64,000 nucleotides of DNA from Pseudarthrobacter sp. ATCC 49987 (GCF_009928425.1 NZ_JAABNS010000001.1:248001-312000); one strand, 5' to 3'; counted from the first letter of the stretch, positions 42,785 to 52,054 are shown. The notes: a model not told the origin generated them from the sequence alone. Numbers and translations: made by a program.

Positions 42785-45064
42785 TTAGGGACTCTTGCCG
42801 GGCGTGGTGTCCGACGGCGCCGGGCTCGCCTCGGGCGCCGGGCTGGACGGGGCCGGCGTCGCCTGCGTCGACGGCTTGGGGGCCGGCACCGGGGCCGGCA
42901 CCGGGGCCGGGCCGGTCACCAGGTTCGACGGCGGTGCCGTGAACGGGTTGGTGCCGTAGGCCGGTGCCACCTGGGACATGAAGTTCGAGAACTGCGGGCC
43001 CGCGATCATGTAGCCGTCGATGGCCTTGTAGAACTTGCCGTTCAAGGTCAGGTTGCGTCCGGGCCGGTCCTGGCCGCCCAGGGCGTCGCCGAACCAGGAC
43101 GCCGTCGCCAGGCCGCTGGTGAAGCCGACCACCCAGGTGGAGTTGTTGGGGTCGTTGGTGCCGGTCTTGGCGGCGACCGGGAAGCTGGTCTTCGTGGAGA
43201 TCCGCGGCTGGATCAGCGAGCCGGAGCCGCGGTTGAGGACTTCCTGCAGCGCGAAGGTCACGCCGCGGGCAACTTCCGGCTTGATCGCGTCGCGGCAGCT
43301 GGTGGCCTGGGCCGGCAGCTGGGCGCCGGCCGCGTCCGTCACCGATTCAATGGCGATCGGCTCGCAGTACTTGCCGTCGTTCGCGAAGGTGGCGAACGCG
43401 CTGGCCATGGTCAGCGGCGAGGTCTGGGTGGCACCGATCAGGTTGGACAGCCGCGTCATGGGAACGGGCTCGTTGGTCTGGCCCGCATGGATTCCCACGG
43501 CGTCGACGATCTTCTGGATGCCGCAGAGGTCCACCTGGGCCGCCGTGGCGAACGTCATGGTGTTGATCGAGTTCGCCAGGCCGTCAACGACGGTCATGTT
43601 CTTGTAGTAGCCCTCTTCGGCGTTCTGCAGGTCCTCGGCGGCGCCGAGGCCCTTCTCCGCCGTGTTGTAGGCGCCGTCCACGGGGGTGGGGCAGGTGTTC
43701 TTCCACCTGTAGTTCAGCGGGTACCTGCGCACGGAACCGTTGAGGACCGTGTTCATGGACTTGCCCTCGTTGAGCCACTCGGCGAAGGTGAACGGCTTCA
43801 TCGTGGAGCCGGGCTGGAAACCGCCCAGGCCGCCGAGGTCGTTGCCCTTGGCGTCCTTCATGTCAACGTTGAAGTTGATGACGTTGTTGAACTTTCCCTC
43901 GGCTTCCAGGAACTGGGTGTTCTGCGCCATCGAGATGATCTTGCCCGAGCCCGGCTGCACGGACACCAGCGAGGCGCCCCACTTGTCCGGGTTCGCCCCG
44001 GCGGAGCCGTCCACCTGGGCCTGGGCCACTGCCTGGGCGTTGGGGTCCAGCGTGGTCTTGATGGTCAGGCCGCCGCGGAACACCTTCCGCACCCGGGCGT
44101 CGGCGTCAGCGCCGTAGGCCGGGTTATTGAGCAGCAGGTGCAGCACATAGTCGCAGAAGTAAGGTGCCGAGGCCGAGTACGCGCAGCCCTGGCGTGCCGG
44201 CGTGACTTTCGTTTCCACCGGGGTGGCCACGGCGGCGTCGTAATCTGCCTTCTGGATCTTTTTCTGCGTCAGCATGGACTGGAGCACCAGGTCGCGGCGG
44301 ACCTTGGCGTTCTCCGGGTTGGTGATCGGATCGTAGAAGGACGGGCTGTTGACCAGGCCGGCGAGGAGCGCCGCCTGCGGCAGGGTAAGGTCCTTGGCGG
44401 TGGTGCTGAAGAAGAACTTGGAGGCGGCCTCGATGCCGTAGGCGTCACGGTTGAAGAACACGATGTTGAGGTAGCCCTCGAGGATTTCTTCCTTCGTGAA
44501 CTTCTTCTCCAGGGCGATCGCGAGCTTCATTTCCCGGAGTTTGTCGCCGACGCCCTTGTTCACGCCGTTCAGGAGGACCTGGTCGCCCTTGCCCTCGGCC
44601 TCGAGGGAGGAGTTGATGACGTTGTTGACGTACTGCTGGGTGATGGTGGACGCGCCCTGCTTGTTGCCGCGGGCGGTGCTGACCAGCGCGCGCATGATGC
44701 CGGTGGTGTCCACGCCGCCGTGCTCGTAGAAGCGGCTGTCCTCGATGGCGATGACCGCGTCCTTGATGTACGGCGACATCTTGTCAAGGGAAACTTTGGT
44801 GCGGTTTTCCGCGTAAAGGCTGGCGATCACACTGCCGTCTGAGGCCAGGATCGTCGTCGACTGGCTGGGCGGGTCCACTTTCAGTTCGGCCGGCAGGGTC
44901 TCGAAGAACTTGATCGAGCCGCTGGCCGAGCTGCCGGTAACGGCGGCCGCGGGGACCAGTAGTCCCGCCACCAGGACGCCGCAAATGGCGCTCACGCCCA
45001 GGAAAAGAAGGATCTTTCCGAGGGTGGTGGCCGTGTCAAATAAAGGGTTCTTACCAGTCGCCAT
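42785..45064 (-). CDS. Class A penicillin-binding protein (transglycosylase/transpeptidase)
   Basis: A 759-residue bifunctional peptidoglycan synthase. A single N-terminal anchor helix is followed by the GT51 transglycosylase domain (EDSRFYEHGGVD, then GASTITQQYVNN) and the transpeptidase domain with SxxK (GSTMKPF), SxN (NSINTMTF) and KTG (AAKTGTND). The C-terminus is a Pro/Ala/Ser-rich tail of about 60 residues. Start ATG 45064 has GGAA close upstream; GTG 45073 is an alternative. It is co-directional with the metallophosphoesterase. Confidence 0.94.
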   Translation of the reverse strand: MATGKNPLFDTATTLGKILLFLGVSAICGVLVAGLLVPAAAVTGSSASGSIKFFETLPAELKVDPPSQSTTILASDGSVIASLYAENRTKVSLDKMSPYIKDAVIAIEDSRFYEHGGVDTTGIMRALVSTARGNKQGASTITQQYVNNVINSSLEAEGKGDQVLLNGVNKGVGDKLREMKLAIALEKKFTKEEILEGYLNIVFFNRDAYGIEAASKFFFSTTAKDLTLPQAALLAGLVNSPSFYDPITNPENAKVRRDLVLQSMLTQKKIQKADYDAAVATPVETKVTPARQGCAYSASAPYFCDYVLHLLLNNPAYGADADARVRKVFRGGLTIKTTLDPNAQAVAQAQVDGSAGANPDKWGASLVSVQPGSGKIISMAQNTQFLEAEGKFNNVINFNVDMKDAKGNDLGGLGGFQPGSTMKPFTFAEWLNEGKSMNTVLNGSVRRYPLNYRWKNTCPTPVDGAYNTAEKGLGAAEDLQNAEEGYYKNMTVVDGLANSINTMTFATAAQVDLCGIQKIVDAVGIHAGQTNEPVPMTRLSNLIGATQTSPLTMASAFATFANDGKYCEPIAIESVTDAAGAQLPAQATSCRDAIKPEVARGVTFALQEVLNRGSGSLIQPRISTKTSFPVAAKTGTNDPNNSTWVVGFTSGLATASWFGDALGGQDRPGRNLTLNGKFYKAIDGYMIAGPQFSNFMSQVAPAYGTNPFTAPPSNLVTGPAPVPAPVPAPKPSTQATPAPSSPAPEASPAPSDTTPGKSP

Positions 45065-45101
45065 GTTTTCCACTTTACCGGCAAGTACTAGGCTTTAGAT
45101 C

Positions 45102-45257
45102 ATGACCAAATGGGAGTACGCCACGATTCCGCTCATCATCCACGCCACAAAGCAGATTTTGGACCAGTGGGGTGACGACGGCTGGGAGCTTGTCCAGGTT
45201 GTCCCGGGCCCCGAAGGAAACGGCCTGGTTGCCTACCTGAAGCGGGAGAAGCAGTAG
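45102..45257 (+). CDS. DUF4177-type 51-residue protein
   Basis: A small protein MTKWEYATIPLIIHATKQIL..., with the WEYATIP opening and the GDDGWELVQVV core typical of DUF4177. Function unknown. It is divergent from the PBP gene and starts 2 bases before the RidA gene begins after its stop, so the two are surely co-transcribed and possibly coupled. Confidence 0.85.
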   Translation: MTKWEYATIPLIIHATKQILDQWGDDGWELVQVVPGPEGNGLVAYLKREKQ

Positions 45258-45259
45258 CC

Positions 45260-45829
45260 ATGAGCAGTCCCGCATCTGCCGCTCCGGGCACGTCCGGTGT
45301 CGCCGGAACCCCGGCCCACAGCACCGCCGGATCGGGCGCGTCGTCCGCCGTCGAGCAGCGACTTGCCGAGCTCGGCCTGACCCTGCCGGAGGTGGCCGCC
45401 CCGGTGGCCGCCTATGTCCCCGCCGTGATTTCCGGCAACCACGTCTACACCTCGGGCCAGCTGCCGTTCATTAACGGCAAGCTGGAGGCGACCGGCAAGG
45501 TGTCCTCCGGCACCGAGGGCGCCACGGACGAGGCCACGGTCTCGCCCGAAGCGGCCAAACAGTACGCCGCCGTGTGCGCCGTCAACGCCCTGGCCGCCGT
45601 CAAGAGCGTCATCGGGGACCTTGACCGCATCACCCGGATCGTCAAGGTCGTCGGGTTCGTCGCCTCCGACCCGTCCTTCACCGGCCAGCCCGGTGTTATC
45701 AATGGCGCGTCCGAACTCCTCGGCAAGGTCCTCGGCGACGCCGGCCAGCACGCAAGGTCCGCCGTCGGCGTGGCTGTACTCCCGCTCGACTCCCCGGTAG
45801 AAGTCGAACTGATCGCCGAATTCGCGTAG
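45260..45829 (+). CDS. RidA/YjgF-family protein
   Basis: A 189-residue RidA-like protein, which deaminates reactive enamine/imine intermediates of amino acid metabolism. A non-conserved Ala/Ser-rich leader of about 30 residues precedes the domain; the core contains YVPAVISGNHVYTSGQLPF and the later KVVGFVASDPSFTGQPGVING. The usual substrate Arg (in the SDxxxFxxxNxVY type motif) is not evident, so it may be a Rid2/Rid7-like variant. It follows the DUF4177 gene by 2 bases. Confidence 0.87.
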   Translation: MSSPASAAPGTSGVAGTPAHSTAGSGASSAVEQRLAELGLTLPEVAAPVAAYVPAVISGNHVYTSGQLPFINGKLEATGKVSSGTEGATDEATVSPEAAKQYAAVCAVNALAAVKSVIGDLDRITRIVKVVGFVASDPSFTGQPGVINGASELLGKVLGDAGQHARSAVGVAVLPLDSPVEVELIAEFA

Positions 45830-45841
45830 AGGTCAGTTCCT

Positions 45842-46753
45842 GTGCCTCAGTTAGCCCGTCGACTGTTTGCCCTCCCCCCGGATCTTGAGGGGGCGGCCCG
45901 CAGCTGGCTTGAACACGGCGAACGGACCCCCCGCGCGGCCCGGTTCGCGTCCTCGGTGGTGCTGCTCCGTGATTCGCCCACCGGGCTGGAGACCTGGCTG
46001 GGATACCGGCCCGGCTCGTCCCCGCTGGGTGTTCTCGCCTTCCCGGGCGGGTCGCTGGAGGCGTCCGACGACGACGCCGTCGGCTGGCTGGGCCCCTCGC
46101 CGCAGCATTGGGCCGAGCAGATGGGTACCGCCGACGTCGGACTGGCGCGCCGCCATGTGGTCGGTGCCGTCCGCGAACTGTTCGAGGAAACCGGCATTCT
46201 CCTGGCCGGACCGGACCTGTCCACCACGGTCGAGGCGACGTCCACGGCCGAGTGGATGCGGGCCCGGGTGGCGGTGGCGGAGCAGGAGAAGTCCTTCACC
46301 GAGGTGCTCGCCAAGCGCGGGCTTTCAGTGCGGTCGGACCTGCTGAAGCCGCTGGTCAACTGGCTCAGCCCGGACTTCGCGCATCGCCGGTTCAACACCC
46401 GCTATTTCGCGGCCACTGTCCCGATGAACCAGCAGCCCTCGTTGCTGGCCAGCAAGGGTGTGTGGGGCCGGTGGGTCTGTGTCCGCAAGGTCGTCGACGG
46501 CCGGAACACCTCCACGCTGGGCGATGAGGTCGGCCAGGAGAACACGGTCGGACGCACGCTCGGCCAGCTCCTGGTGCCCGGCTCGGAGATCATGCTCGAG
46601 AAGATGGCTTCCGCGAACGGCTGCATCGCGTACCTGAGTTACAAGCGCAAGGCCCACGTCTACCAGCCGAAGCTGGTCGAGGAAGACGGACAGCTCATGC
46701 TCGAGGTCGAGGCGGCCAAGACCGTCGCCGGAGAACCCCAGCGAGAACGCTGA
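45842..46753 (+). CDS. Nudix hydrolase with insertion in the Nudix box (NUDT19-like)
   Basis: A 303-residue Nudix protein. The first half of the box (FPGGSLEASDDDA) is separated from the second half (RELFEETGI) by about 35 residues, an arrangement known in the NUDT19 group of CoA diphosphatases. Downstream LVNWLSPDFAHRRFNTRYF is also typical of that group. The GTG start at 45842 follows RidA by 12 bases. Likely CoA or acyl-CoA hydrolysis (inference). Confidence 0.83.
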   Translation: MPQLARRLFALPPDLEGAARSWLEHGERTPRAARFASSVVLLRDSPTGLETWLGYRPGSSPLGVLAFPGGSLEASDDDAVGWLGPSPQHWAEQMGTADVGLARRHVVGAVRELFEETGILLAGPDLSTTVEATSTAEWMRARVAVAEQEKSFTEVLAKRGLSVRSDLLKPLVNWLSPDFAHRRFNTRYFAATVPMNQQPSLLASKGVWGRWVCVRKVVDGRNTSTLGDEVGQENTVGRTLGQLLVPGSEIMLEKMASANGCIAYLSYKRKAHVYQPKLVEEDGQLMLEVEAAKTVAGEPQRER

Positions 46754-46798
46754 CGGCCCGGTTCAGGGGTCCCGGACCATCCGCTACCCACCACCACT

Positions 46799-47072
46799 GG
46801 ACATGCCCTCCGGTGGCCTGGGCTGTTGGACAGGATGGCATTGTGCTCACTCGTTGCGGCGAGGAATGGGCATGTCCCCTGGGCACCCGACAAGGATTGG
46901 AATGTTCCGCGGTCATGGCCCCCAAGATTGGGCATGCCCTCCGTTTTGCCAGCACGCCACTGGACATGTTCCTCGCCAGGCCGTGCCAGTGGACAGGATG
47001 GCATTATGTCCACTCGTCGCCGCCAGGAATGAGCATGTCCCGCGGGCCGGGAGGCAAAGAATGGGCATGTCC
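46799..47072. repeat. Cluster of GG(A/G)CATG(C/T)CC motifs between Nudix and Crp genes
   Basis: At least six motif copies: GGACATGCCC 46799, GGGCATGTCC 46868, GGGCATGCCC 46930, GGACATGTTCC 46962, GAGCATGTCC 47031 and GGGCATGTCC 47063. Between them ACAGGATGGCATTRTG occurs twice (46830 and 46992). The same elements build the 33.3-kb repeats. The 400-base gap holds no gene that I can support; short frames crossing it are repeat artefacts. Confidence 0.85.
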
Positions 47073-47100
47073 CGCGCCGGGGAGTCCTGCAGGCTTAACC

Positions 47101-47139
47101 ACCGAAGGCCGGCTCCGTTTTCACGGGCCGGCCTTCGGT
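47101..47139. terminator. Hairpin between Nudix and Crp genes
   Basis: A 13-bp stem (ACCGAAGGCCGGC and complement) with a 13-base loop. No good T-run follows on either strand, so the terminator call is only probable. It would end the minus-strand Crp transcript. Confidence 0.55.
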
Positions 47140-47156
47140 GTGCTGCCCAAAAAGGC

Positions 47157-47834
47157 TTAGCGGGAACGCTGGCGGAGGCGCTGCATGTCGAGGATGACGA
47201 CGGCGCGGGCCTCCAGCCGCAGCCAGCCGCGCTGCACGAATTCCGCGAGGGCCTTGTTGACCGTTTCGCGGGAAGCACCGACCAGCTGGGCGAGTTCTTC
47301 CTGGGTGAGCTCGTGCGCCACCAGGACGCCGTCGGTCGCCGGACGGCCGAAGCGGTCCGCCAGGTCCAGCAGGGCCTTGGCCACGCGGCCCGGAACGTCG
47401 GAGAAGACGAGGTCGGACAGGGAATCGTTGGTGCGGCGCAGGCGGCGGGCCAGGGCCTGCAGCAGCTGCGCCGAGACCTCCGGGCGGGTGCGCAGCAGGG
47501 CGTTGAGGCTCTCATTCTTCAGCCCGGCCAGACGCGTTTCCGAGACAGCCGTGGCCGTGGCGGTGCGCGGGCTCGGATCGAACAGTGCCATTTCGCCGAA
47601 GAGCTCGCCCGGGCCCAGGATGGCGAGCAGTGACTCCCGGCCGTCCGGGGACGTGCGTCCGAGCTTGACCTTGCCGGAGACGATGAAATAGAGCTGGTCG
47701 CCCTGGTCACCTTCCCGGAATACCGAGGCTCCGCGTGAGAGGTCCACCTCGGTGAGTTCGTCCGTCAGCAGACGGAACGCCTCGTCGTCGAGCGTGGCGA
47801 AAAGGGGTGCGCGGCGCAATACCTCGATATCCAT
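47157..47834 (-). CDS. Crp/Fnr-family regulator (GlxR-like)
   Basis: A 225-residue cAMP-receptor type regulator. The cyclic-nucleotide pocket is intact (GELFGEMALFDPSPRTATA), followed by the dimer helix and the HTH (LTQEELAQLVGASRETVNKALAEF). Close to GlxR of Corynebacterium and Crp of Mycobacterium, a global regulator of carbon metabolism. CAGGAGA lies 6 bases before ATG 47834. Single gene divergent from the MarP-type protease. Confidence 0.92.
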   Translation of the reverse strand: MDIEVLRRAPLFATLDDEAFRLLTDELTEVDLSRGASVFREGDQGDQLYFIVSGKVKLGRTSPDGRESLLAILGPGELFGEMALFDPSPRTATATAVSETRLAGLKNESLNALLRTRPEVSAQLLQALARRLRRTNDSLSDLVFSDVPGRVAKALLDLADRFGRPATDGVLVAHELTQEELAQLVGASRETVNKALAEFVQRGWLRLEARAVVILDMQRLRQRSR

Positions 47835-48038
47835 GAAATCTCCTGACTAACTGTGTCGGCTGGGGCGCTTCAGCCATTGTTTCAGAATTTTTGCGCTTCT
47901 GTGACGTACTTGGCACCCAGGCGCGCCAAACGTCATGCCAAAGGAAGCCGGGGGCACTGTCCCGGCCACCGCCCGCGCGCGGCAAACTGTCAGCCCGCGC
48001 CGGTAGAATTGGGGCTTACCTGCCTGTAAGGAGCATCG

Positions 48039-49223
48039 GTGTTCGGCTTGACCATCTTGGACCTCGTGTTGATTGTGACGCTGTTGTCCTACCTGTTCCA
48101 CGGCCTGCGCAACGGCTTCCTCGTCACGGTCGGCGGCATCGCCGGGTTCGCCGCGGGTGCCGTGGCGGCGTTTGTGTCCGTCCCCATCGTCAGCGGCCTC
48201 GTGCCGGACAGCGGCTGGCGCCTCACGGCGATCATTGCCACCGCTGTGCTGCTGATGGTCCTGGGCCACGGTCTGGGGACCGCCATCGGTCGCAGGGTCC
48301 GCAGTGTCGTCCGGATCAGGCCGCTGCGGTCCGTGGACCGCCTGGCCGGAGGCGGCGTCAACGTTGTGGTCTCCGCCCTGGTCATGTCGATGCTCGCTTT
48401 CAGCATCGGAGCGCTCGGCGTTCCGTTTGTCTCCCAGCCGCTCGCCGAGTCCAGGGTGATCGGCTTCATCGACGGCGTGACCCCCGTCCCGGTGAAGACC
48501 TCCATGGCCCAGTTGCGGTCCGCCGTGATCGGCGGGGGCATTCCGACGCTGTTTGAGGGCATCGGACAAGGCCAGCCGGTGGCTGTCCCGGACACCAGCA
48601 CCGACACGCCGGCGCTGAACAACGCCGCGGCTTCGGTCCTGAAGATCGCGGGAACTGCTTACCAGTGCGGACAGAACCAGACCGGAACCGGTTTTGTAGT
48701 TTCGCCCGGCCGGGTGGTCACGAACGCCCATGTGGTGGCCGGGGTGCCGGAACCTGTCGTGGAGATCCCGGGCGGCGGTGCCCTGCCCGGGCGGGTGGTG
48801 TACTTCGACGCCCAGCATGACCTCGCTGTGGTGGCCGTGGACGGCCTGCGCTCGGCACCGCTGCCGCTGAGCTCCGACCTGCCCCCCGGCAGCCCGGCCG
48901 CGTTTGCCGGCTACCCCCATGGCGGTCCGTTCCAGTCCAAACCGGCCACGGTGCAGGACATTACGACGGTGCTGGTCCCGGACATCTACGGCAACAACCC
49001 CGCACCGGAGGATGTCTACCGGCTCGCCGGGGACGTCCAGCCGGGCAACTCGGGTGGCCCGCTGCTGACCATGGACGGCCAGGTGGCTGGCGTGGTCTTC
49101 GCCAAGGCGACGGCGGAGTCTTCGCTCGGTTACGCCATCACCATGGCGGATCTGGGGCCGGTGGCCGCGCGGGCGCCGGGTCTGGGCAGCGCCGTTTCCC
49201 CGGGCCAGTGCATCCAGAAGTAG
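48039..49223 (+). CDS. MarP-type membrane serine protease
   Basis: A 394-residue protein with four membrane helices (CvpA-like domain, residues 1-120) and a periplasmic chymotrypsin-like protease. The catalytic residues are in TNAHVV (His), HDLAV (Asp) and GNSGGP (Ser). Mycobacterial MarP of the same layout protects against acid and cleaves RipA. GTG 48039 follows TAAGGAG by 6 bases. A TAGAAT box at 48004-48009 may be the -10. Confidence 0.9.
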   Translation: MFGLTILDLVLIVTLLSYLFHGLRNGFLVTVGGIAGFAAGAVAAFVSVPIVSGLVPDSGWRLTAIIATAVLLMVLGHGLGTAIGRRVRSVVRIRPLRSVDRLAGGGVNVVVSALVMSMLAFSIGALGVPFVSQPLAESRVIGFIDGVTPVPVKTSMAQLRSAVIGGGIPTLFEGIGQGQPVAVPDTSTDTPALNNAAASVLKIAGTAYQCGQNQTGTGFVVSPGRVVTNAHVVAGVPEPVVEIPGGGALPGRVVYFDAQHDLAVVAVDGLRSAPLPLSSDLPPGSPAAFAGYPHGGPFQSKPATVQDITTVLVPDIYGNNPAPEDVYRLAGDVQPGNSGGPLLTMDGQVAGVVFAKATAESSLGYAITMADLGPVAARAPGLGSAVSPGQCIQK

Positions 49224-49226
49224 CTG

Positions 49227-50324
49227 CTAGAGCCACTCCAGGCTTTGGCCGTGCGGTCCGGCGATCGCCATCGGGTTCCCGTTGTGCAGCAGCAGGAACC
49301 GGCCGCGGAGACGGGACTCGTCCATTTCGGGGACCACGCTGGAGCCATCCGCCTGGATGATCACCGTGTGACCCTCGTTGGAGAGCCAATGGCAGCCGCG
49401 TTCGACGGCGAGCCGGGACATGGTGCCGCGGAACCGGTCCCTGGCGGCCGCATCGAGATAGGCCATGACAGCGCTGTGGAACACCACCAGCGTGGCGTCC
49501 GACGGCGCCTGCGCGGCGAGGACGAGGAGCTGGTCGTTGAGGTCCCCGGCCACGAGGAGGGGCGGGTCGGCCTGCGCGATGGCGATCGCCCGGCGCAGCC
49601 GCTCGCGCCGGAAATCCTGCTCTGGCCAGATCAGTGCCTCCAGCCATGCGACGTCGTCGGGGTCCCGGACGTCGAGGGGGTTGAGGTCGATCCCCGCACG
49701 CCACACCACCTGCGGGAGTGCTGCCGGCAGCGGGACAGGGCCGGAGACGGCGCAGCCCAGGACCGGGTAACTGCCGGGGGCGGCGCCGGCGGGGGCCAGC
49801 CGCGTGACCGCTGCGCCGGCGTCGTACTCATAGCCGTAGCGGTCCGGAAACAGGACGAGCCCGGCCGAGGCCCCGACCTCGATGAGTGCCAGTGGGCGCC
49901 CGCCGGCGGCGGCGATCTGCGCCAGGGACGGCAGCAGGGTGGCGCAGCGCCCGGCCTCGTTGGTCTGGGTGGCGCGGCTGAGCACGATCCGTGAAACGTC
50001 CTCCCAGCGGTGGTCCAGGAACGCCCGGAAGCCCGGGTACGGGCTGATCTGCGCGCCGAGGAACCGGGCTGCGGCGAGCATCAGCAGGGGCTGGCGCTTG
50101 TTGTGCGGCCACTCGTCGATCCGCTGGATCAGCTCCGGGTCCTCCGCGATGCCCGCCGACCACGCGGCGTAGCACTCGGAGTTGCCGGGCGCGTCAACCG
50201 TGCCGAAGTGCCGATACCACTCCGCAGTGGCCGACTCCCGTGCGCCCGACCCGGCAGGGCCGGACTCCGCAGTAGCGGACTCCGCTGGACCCGGTTCGCC
50301 GCTGGCGGGACCACGGGAGGGCAT
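49227..50324 (-). CDS. DUF2332 family protein
   Basis: A 365-residue actinobacterial DUF2332 protein. It has a repetitive N-terminus (ESATAESGPAGSGARES), then RHFGTVDAPGNSECYAAWSAGIAE and later LVVFHSAVMAYLD and the C-terminal GHTVIIQADGSS. The fold is likely Rossmann methyltransferase-like by the IEVGASAGL glycine loop, but no activity is known. It starts 2 bases after the aroQ stop and is co-transcribed. Confidence 0.82.
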   Translation of the reverse strand: MPSRGPASGEPGPAESATAESGPAGSGARESATAEWYRHFGTVDAPGNSECYAAWSAGIAEDPELIQRIDEWPHNKRQPLLMLAAARFLGAQISPYPGFRAFLDHRWEDVSRIVLSRATQTNEAGRCATLLPSLAQIAAAGGRPLALIEVGASAGLVLFPDRYGYEYDAGAAVTRLAPAGAAPGSYPVLGCAVSGPVPLPAALPQVVWRAGIDLNPLDVRDPDDVAWLEALIWPEQDFRRERLRRAIAIAQADPPLLVAGDLNDQLLVLAAQAPSDATLVVFHSAVMAYLDAAARDRFRGTMSRLAVERGCHWLSNEGHTVIIQADGSSVVPEMDESRLRGRFLLLHNGNPMAIAGPHGQSLEWL

Positions 50325-50326
50325 GC

Positions 50327-50800
50327 TCAGTCCCGGCCGGCCTGCAGACCGGCGAGGTACTCGACGGCGAACCGGTAGCCCAGGATCCCGGCGCCGGCAA
50401 TCACGGCCTTGCTGATGTCCGAGAGGTAGGAATGGTGCCGGAACTCCTCACGGGCATGGACATTCGTGATGTGGACCTCGACGGCGGGCAGTTGCACCGC
50501 GGAGATGGCGTCCCGGATGGCCACTGAGGTGTGGGTGTAGGCGCCGGCGTTGATCACGATGCCGATGGCCGTGCCGCGGGCGGCGTGGATGGCGTCCACG
50601 AGGGCACCCTCATGGTTCGACTGGAAGCACTCGACAGCGAGGCCGTGCGCCGCGCCGGCGTCCTTGGCGAGTTGTTCGACGTCGGCCAGAGTGGCGGTGC
50701 CGTATTTTTCGGGTTCGCGGGTGCCGAGCAGGTTCAGGTTGGGCCCGTTGAGGACCAGGATGGTGCCGCGGCCGGCGCCGTCGGGGGTGGCTTCACTCAT
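50327..50800 (-). CDS. aroQ: 3-dehydroquinate dehydratase, type II
   Basis: A 157-residue type II DHQase, converting 3-dehydroquinate to 3-dehydroshikimate in the shikimate pathway. Diagnostic blocks: [17 protein letters not shown] (catalytic Tyr and Arg), [15 protein letters not shown] and [16 protein letters not shown] (catalytic His). The start ATG 50800 gives a normal length; a longer reading adds an Arg-rich leader. DUF2332 follows. Confidence 0.95.
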   Translation of the reverse strand: MSEATPDGAGRGTILVLNGPNLNLLGTREPEKYGTATLADVEQLAKDAGAAHGLAVECFQSNHEGALVDAIHAARGTAIGIVINAGAYTHTSVAIRDAISAVQLPAVEVHITNVHAREEFRHHSYLSDISKAVIAGAGILGYRFAVEYLAGLQAGRD

Positions 50801-50903
50801 GTCTGCCAATGTATCGCGTTGTGTTGCGGGCCGCCGCACCCAACGGCGGAAAGGGCACCGGATGACAGCCCGGGAAGCCACCGGCCGGCGCTGCACCGGC
50901 CTC

Positions 50904-50932
50904 TGGCAAGTACCGGACGGCCTGCCTAGACT
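50904..50932 (+). promoter_or_regulatory. Candidate promoter of the secreted beta-propeller gene
   Basis: TGGCAA (50904-50909) and TAGACT (50927-50932) are 17 bases apart, a housekeeping-type pair, about 68 bases upstream of the ATG at 51001. CGGAG near 50990 could be the ribosome site. Confidence 0.45.
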
Positions 50933-51000
50933 TTAAGGGACCATCGTGCGGACCTCCCGTACTGGTAAGCCCGCGCGGAAGCCCGATCTCGGAGCACATC

Positions 51001-51978
51001 ATGCGCAACATCCATGCAGGAAAATCAATCCGCCGGGCCGCCGGGGGCCTCCTTGCCCTCGCGGCATTTTTCGTGCCGGCGCCCCTGGCCACCGCCTCCG
51101 GAACGCACCGGGACGACCGGTCCCCGGTGATCAGGCTGCCCGGCGCCACCGGTGCCGAAGGCATCGCCGCAGGCGAGGGCAGCACGTTCTTCGCCGGCGA
51201 CCGGCTCAACGGCAACATCTTCCGGGGGGACATCACAACAGGCAGTGCAAGACTGTTCATCAAGGCGCCGGAAGGCCGGGCAGCCCTCGGCATGAAGGTC
51301 GACCGGGACCACGACCTACTTTTCGTGGCGGGCGGTGCCACCGGCCAGGCCTATGTGTACGACCTGGAGACGAAGACGACCGTAAAGGTCTACGAGCTGG
51401 CGCCGGCTGGCACCAGCTTCATCAACGATGTCACCCTGACCCGCGACGGCGCGTGGTTCACCAACTCCCGCGCCGGCGAGCTTTACCGGATCCCGCTCAG
51501 CCGCGACGGGAAACCGGGCGAGGTCCGGACCCTGGCGCTTGGGGCGCCCGCCGGCACCGTCGATGACGGGTTCAACCTCAACGGAATCGCCGCCGCCGAC
51601 GAAGGACAGAAGCTGATCGTCGCCCATACCGGCCGCGGCGCACTGTACGCCGTGGACCCGGAGGACGGCTCGAACAAGAAGATCGACGTCACGGACGCCT
51701 CCGGTGCCCCGGTCACGCTGGCGAACGTCGACGGCATCGTCGTCCGCGGCAGCACGCTCTGGGCCGTGCAGAACCTCTCCAACCAGGTCAGCAGGATCGA
51801 ACTGAACGGCTCACTGGGCAGGGGCCACGTGGAGGAAGCCATCACCAGCAAGAACTTCGACGTCCCGACGACGGCGGCGCTGTTCGGCGATACCCTCGCC
51901 CTGGTCAACGCGAAATTCACGACGCCCGCGGCGACGAGCTTCGAGGCAGTCCTCGTCAAGGCCTGCTCCGGCGGCTGA
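51001..51978 (+). CDS. Secreted SMP-30/gluconolactonase-like beta-propeller protein
   Basis: A 325-residue protein with a Sec signal peptide (MRNIHAGKSIRRAAGGLLAL, cleavage after ATA near residue 34). The mature part is a beta-propeller of repeated strands such as DHDLLFVAGGATGQAYVYDL and DEGQKLIVAHTGRGALYAVDP, as in SMP-30/strictosidine-synthase-like proteins. Homologous streptomycete proteins are sometimes labelled superoxide dismutase without basis; I see no metal site for that. Substrate unknown. Confidence 0.82.
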   Translation: MRNIHAGKSIRRAAGGLLALAAFFVPAPLATASGTHRDDRSPVIRLPGATGAEGIAAGEGSTFFAGDRLNGNIFRGDITTGSARLFIKAPEGRAALGMKVDRDHDLLFVAGGATGQAYVYDLETKTTVKVYELAPAGTSFINDVTLTRDGAWFTNSRAGELYRIPLSRDGKPGEVRTLALGAPAGTVDDGFNLNGIAAADEGQKLIVAHTGRGALYAVDPEDGSNKKIDVTDASGAPVTLANVDGIVVRGSTLWAVQNLSNQVSRIELNGSLGRGHVEEAITSKNFDVPTTAALFGDTLALVNAKFTTPAATSFEAVLVKACSGG

Positions 51979-51993
51979 GCACGGGTTAACCGG

Positions 51994-52033
51994 CGACGGC
52001 GCCACCCACCAGAGGTGGGCAGCGCCGCCGTCG
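51994..52033. terminator. Hairpin between convergent propeller and acs genes
   Basis: Outer stem CGACGGC/GCCGTCG encloses an inner CCACCC/GGTGGG stem. No clear T-run; probably a shared termination structure for both convergent genes. Confidence 0.5.
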
Positions 52034-52054
52034 AACCGTACCCGGCCGGACCGG

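Noticed and set aside
41804..44842. 1012-residue plus-strand open frame opposite the metallophosphoesterase and PBP genes
   Set aside because: It is antisense to two well-supported genes and is Gly/Val/Arg/His-rich with no domain, as expected for the shadow frame of GC-rich coding DNA.
46803..47633. Open frames across the 46.8-47.1 kb repeat region
   Set aside because: They are made of repeated CATG motifs and run antisense into the Crp gene; no ribosome site or domain.
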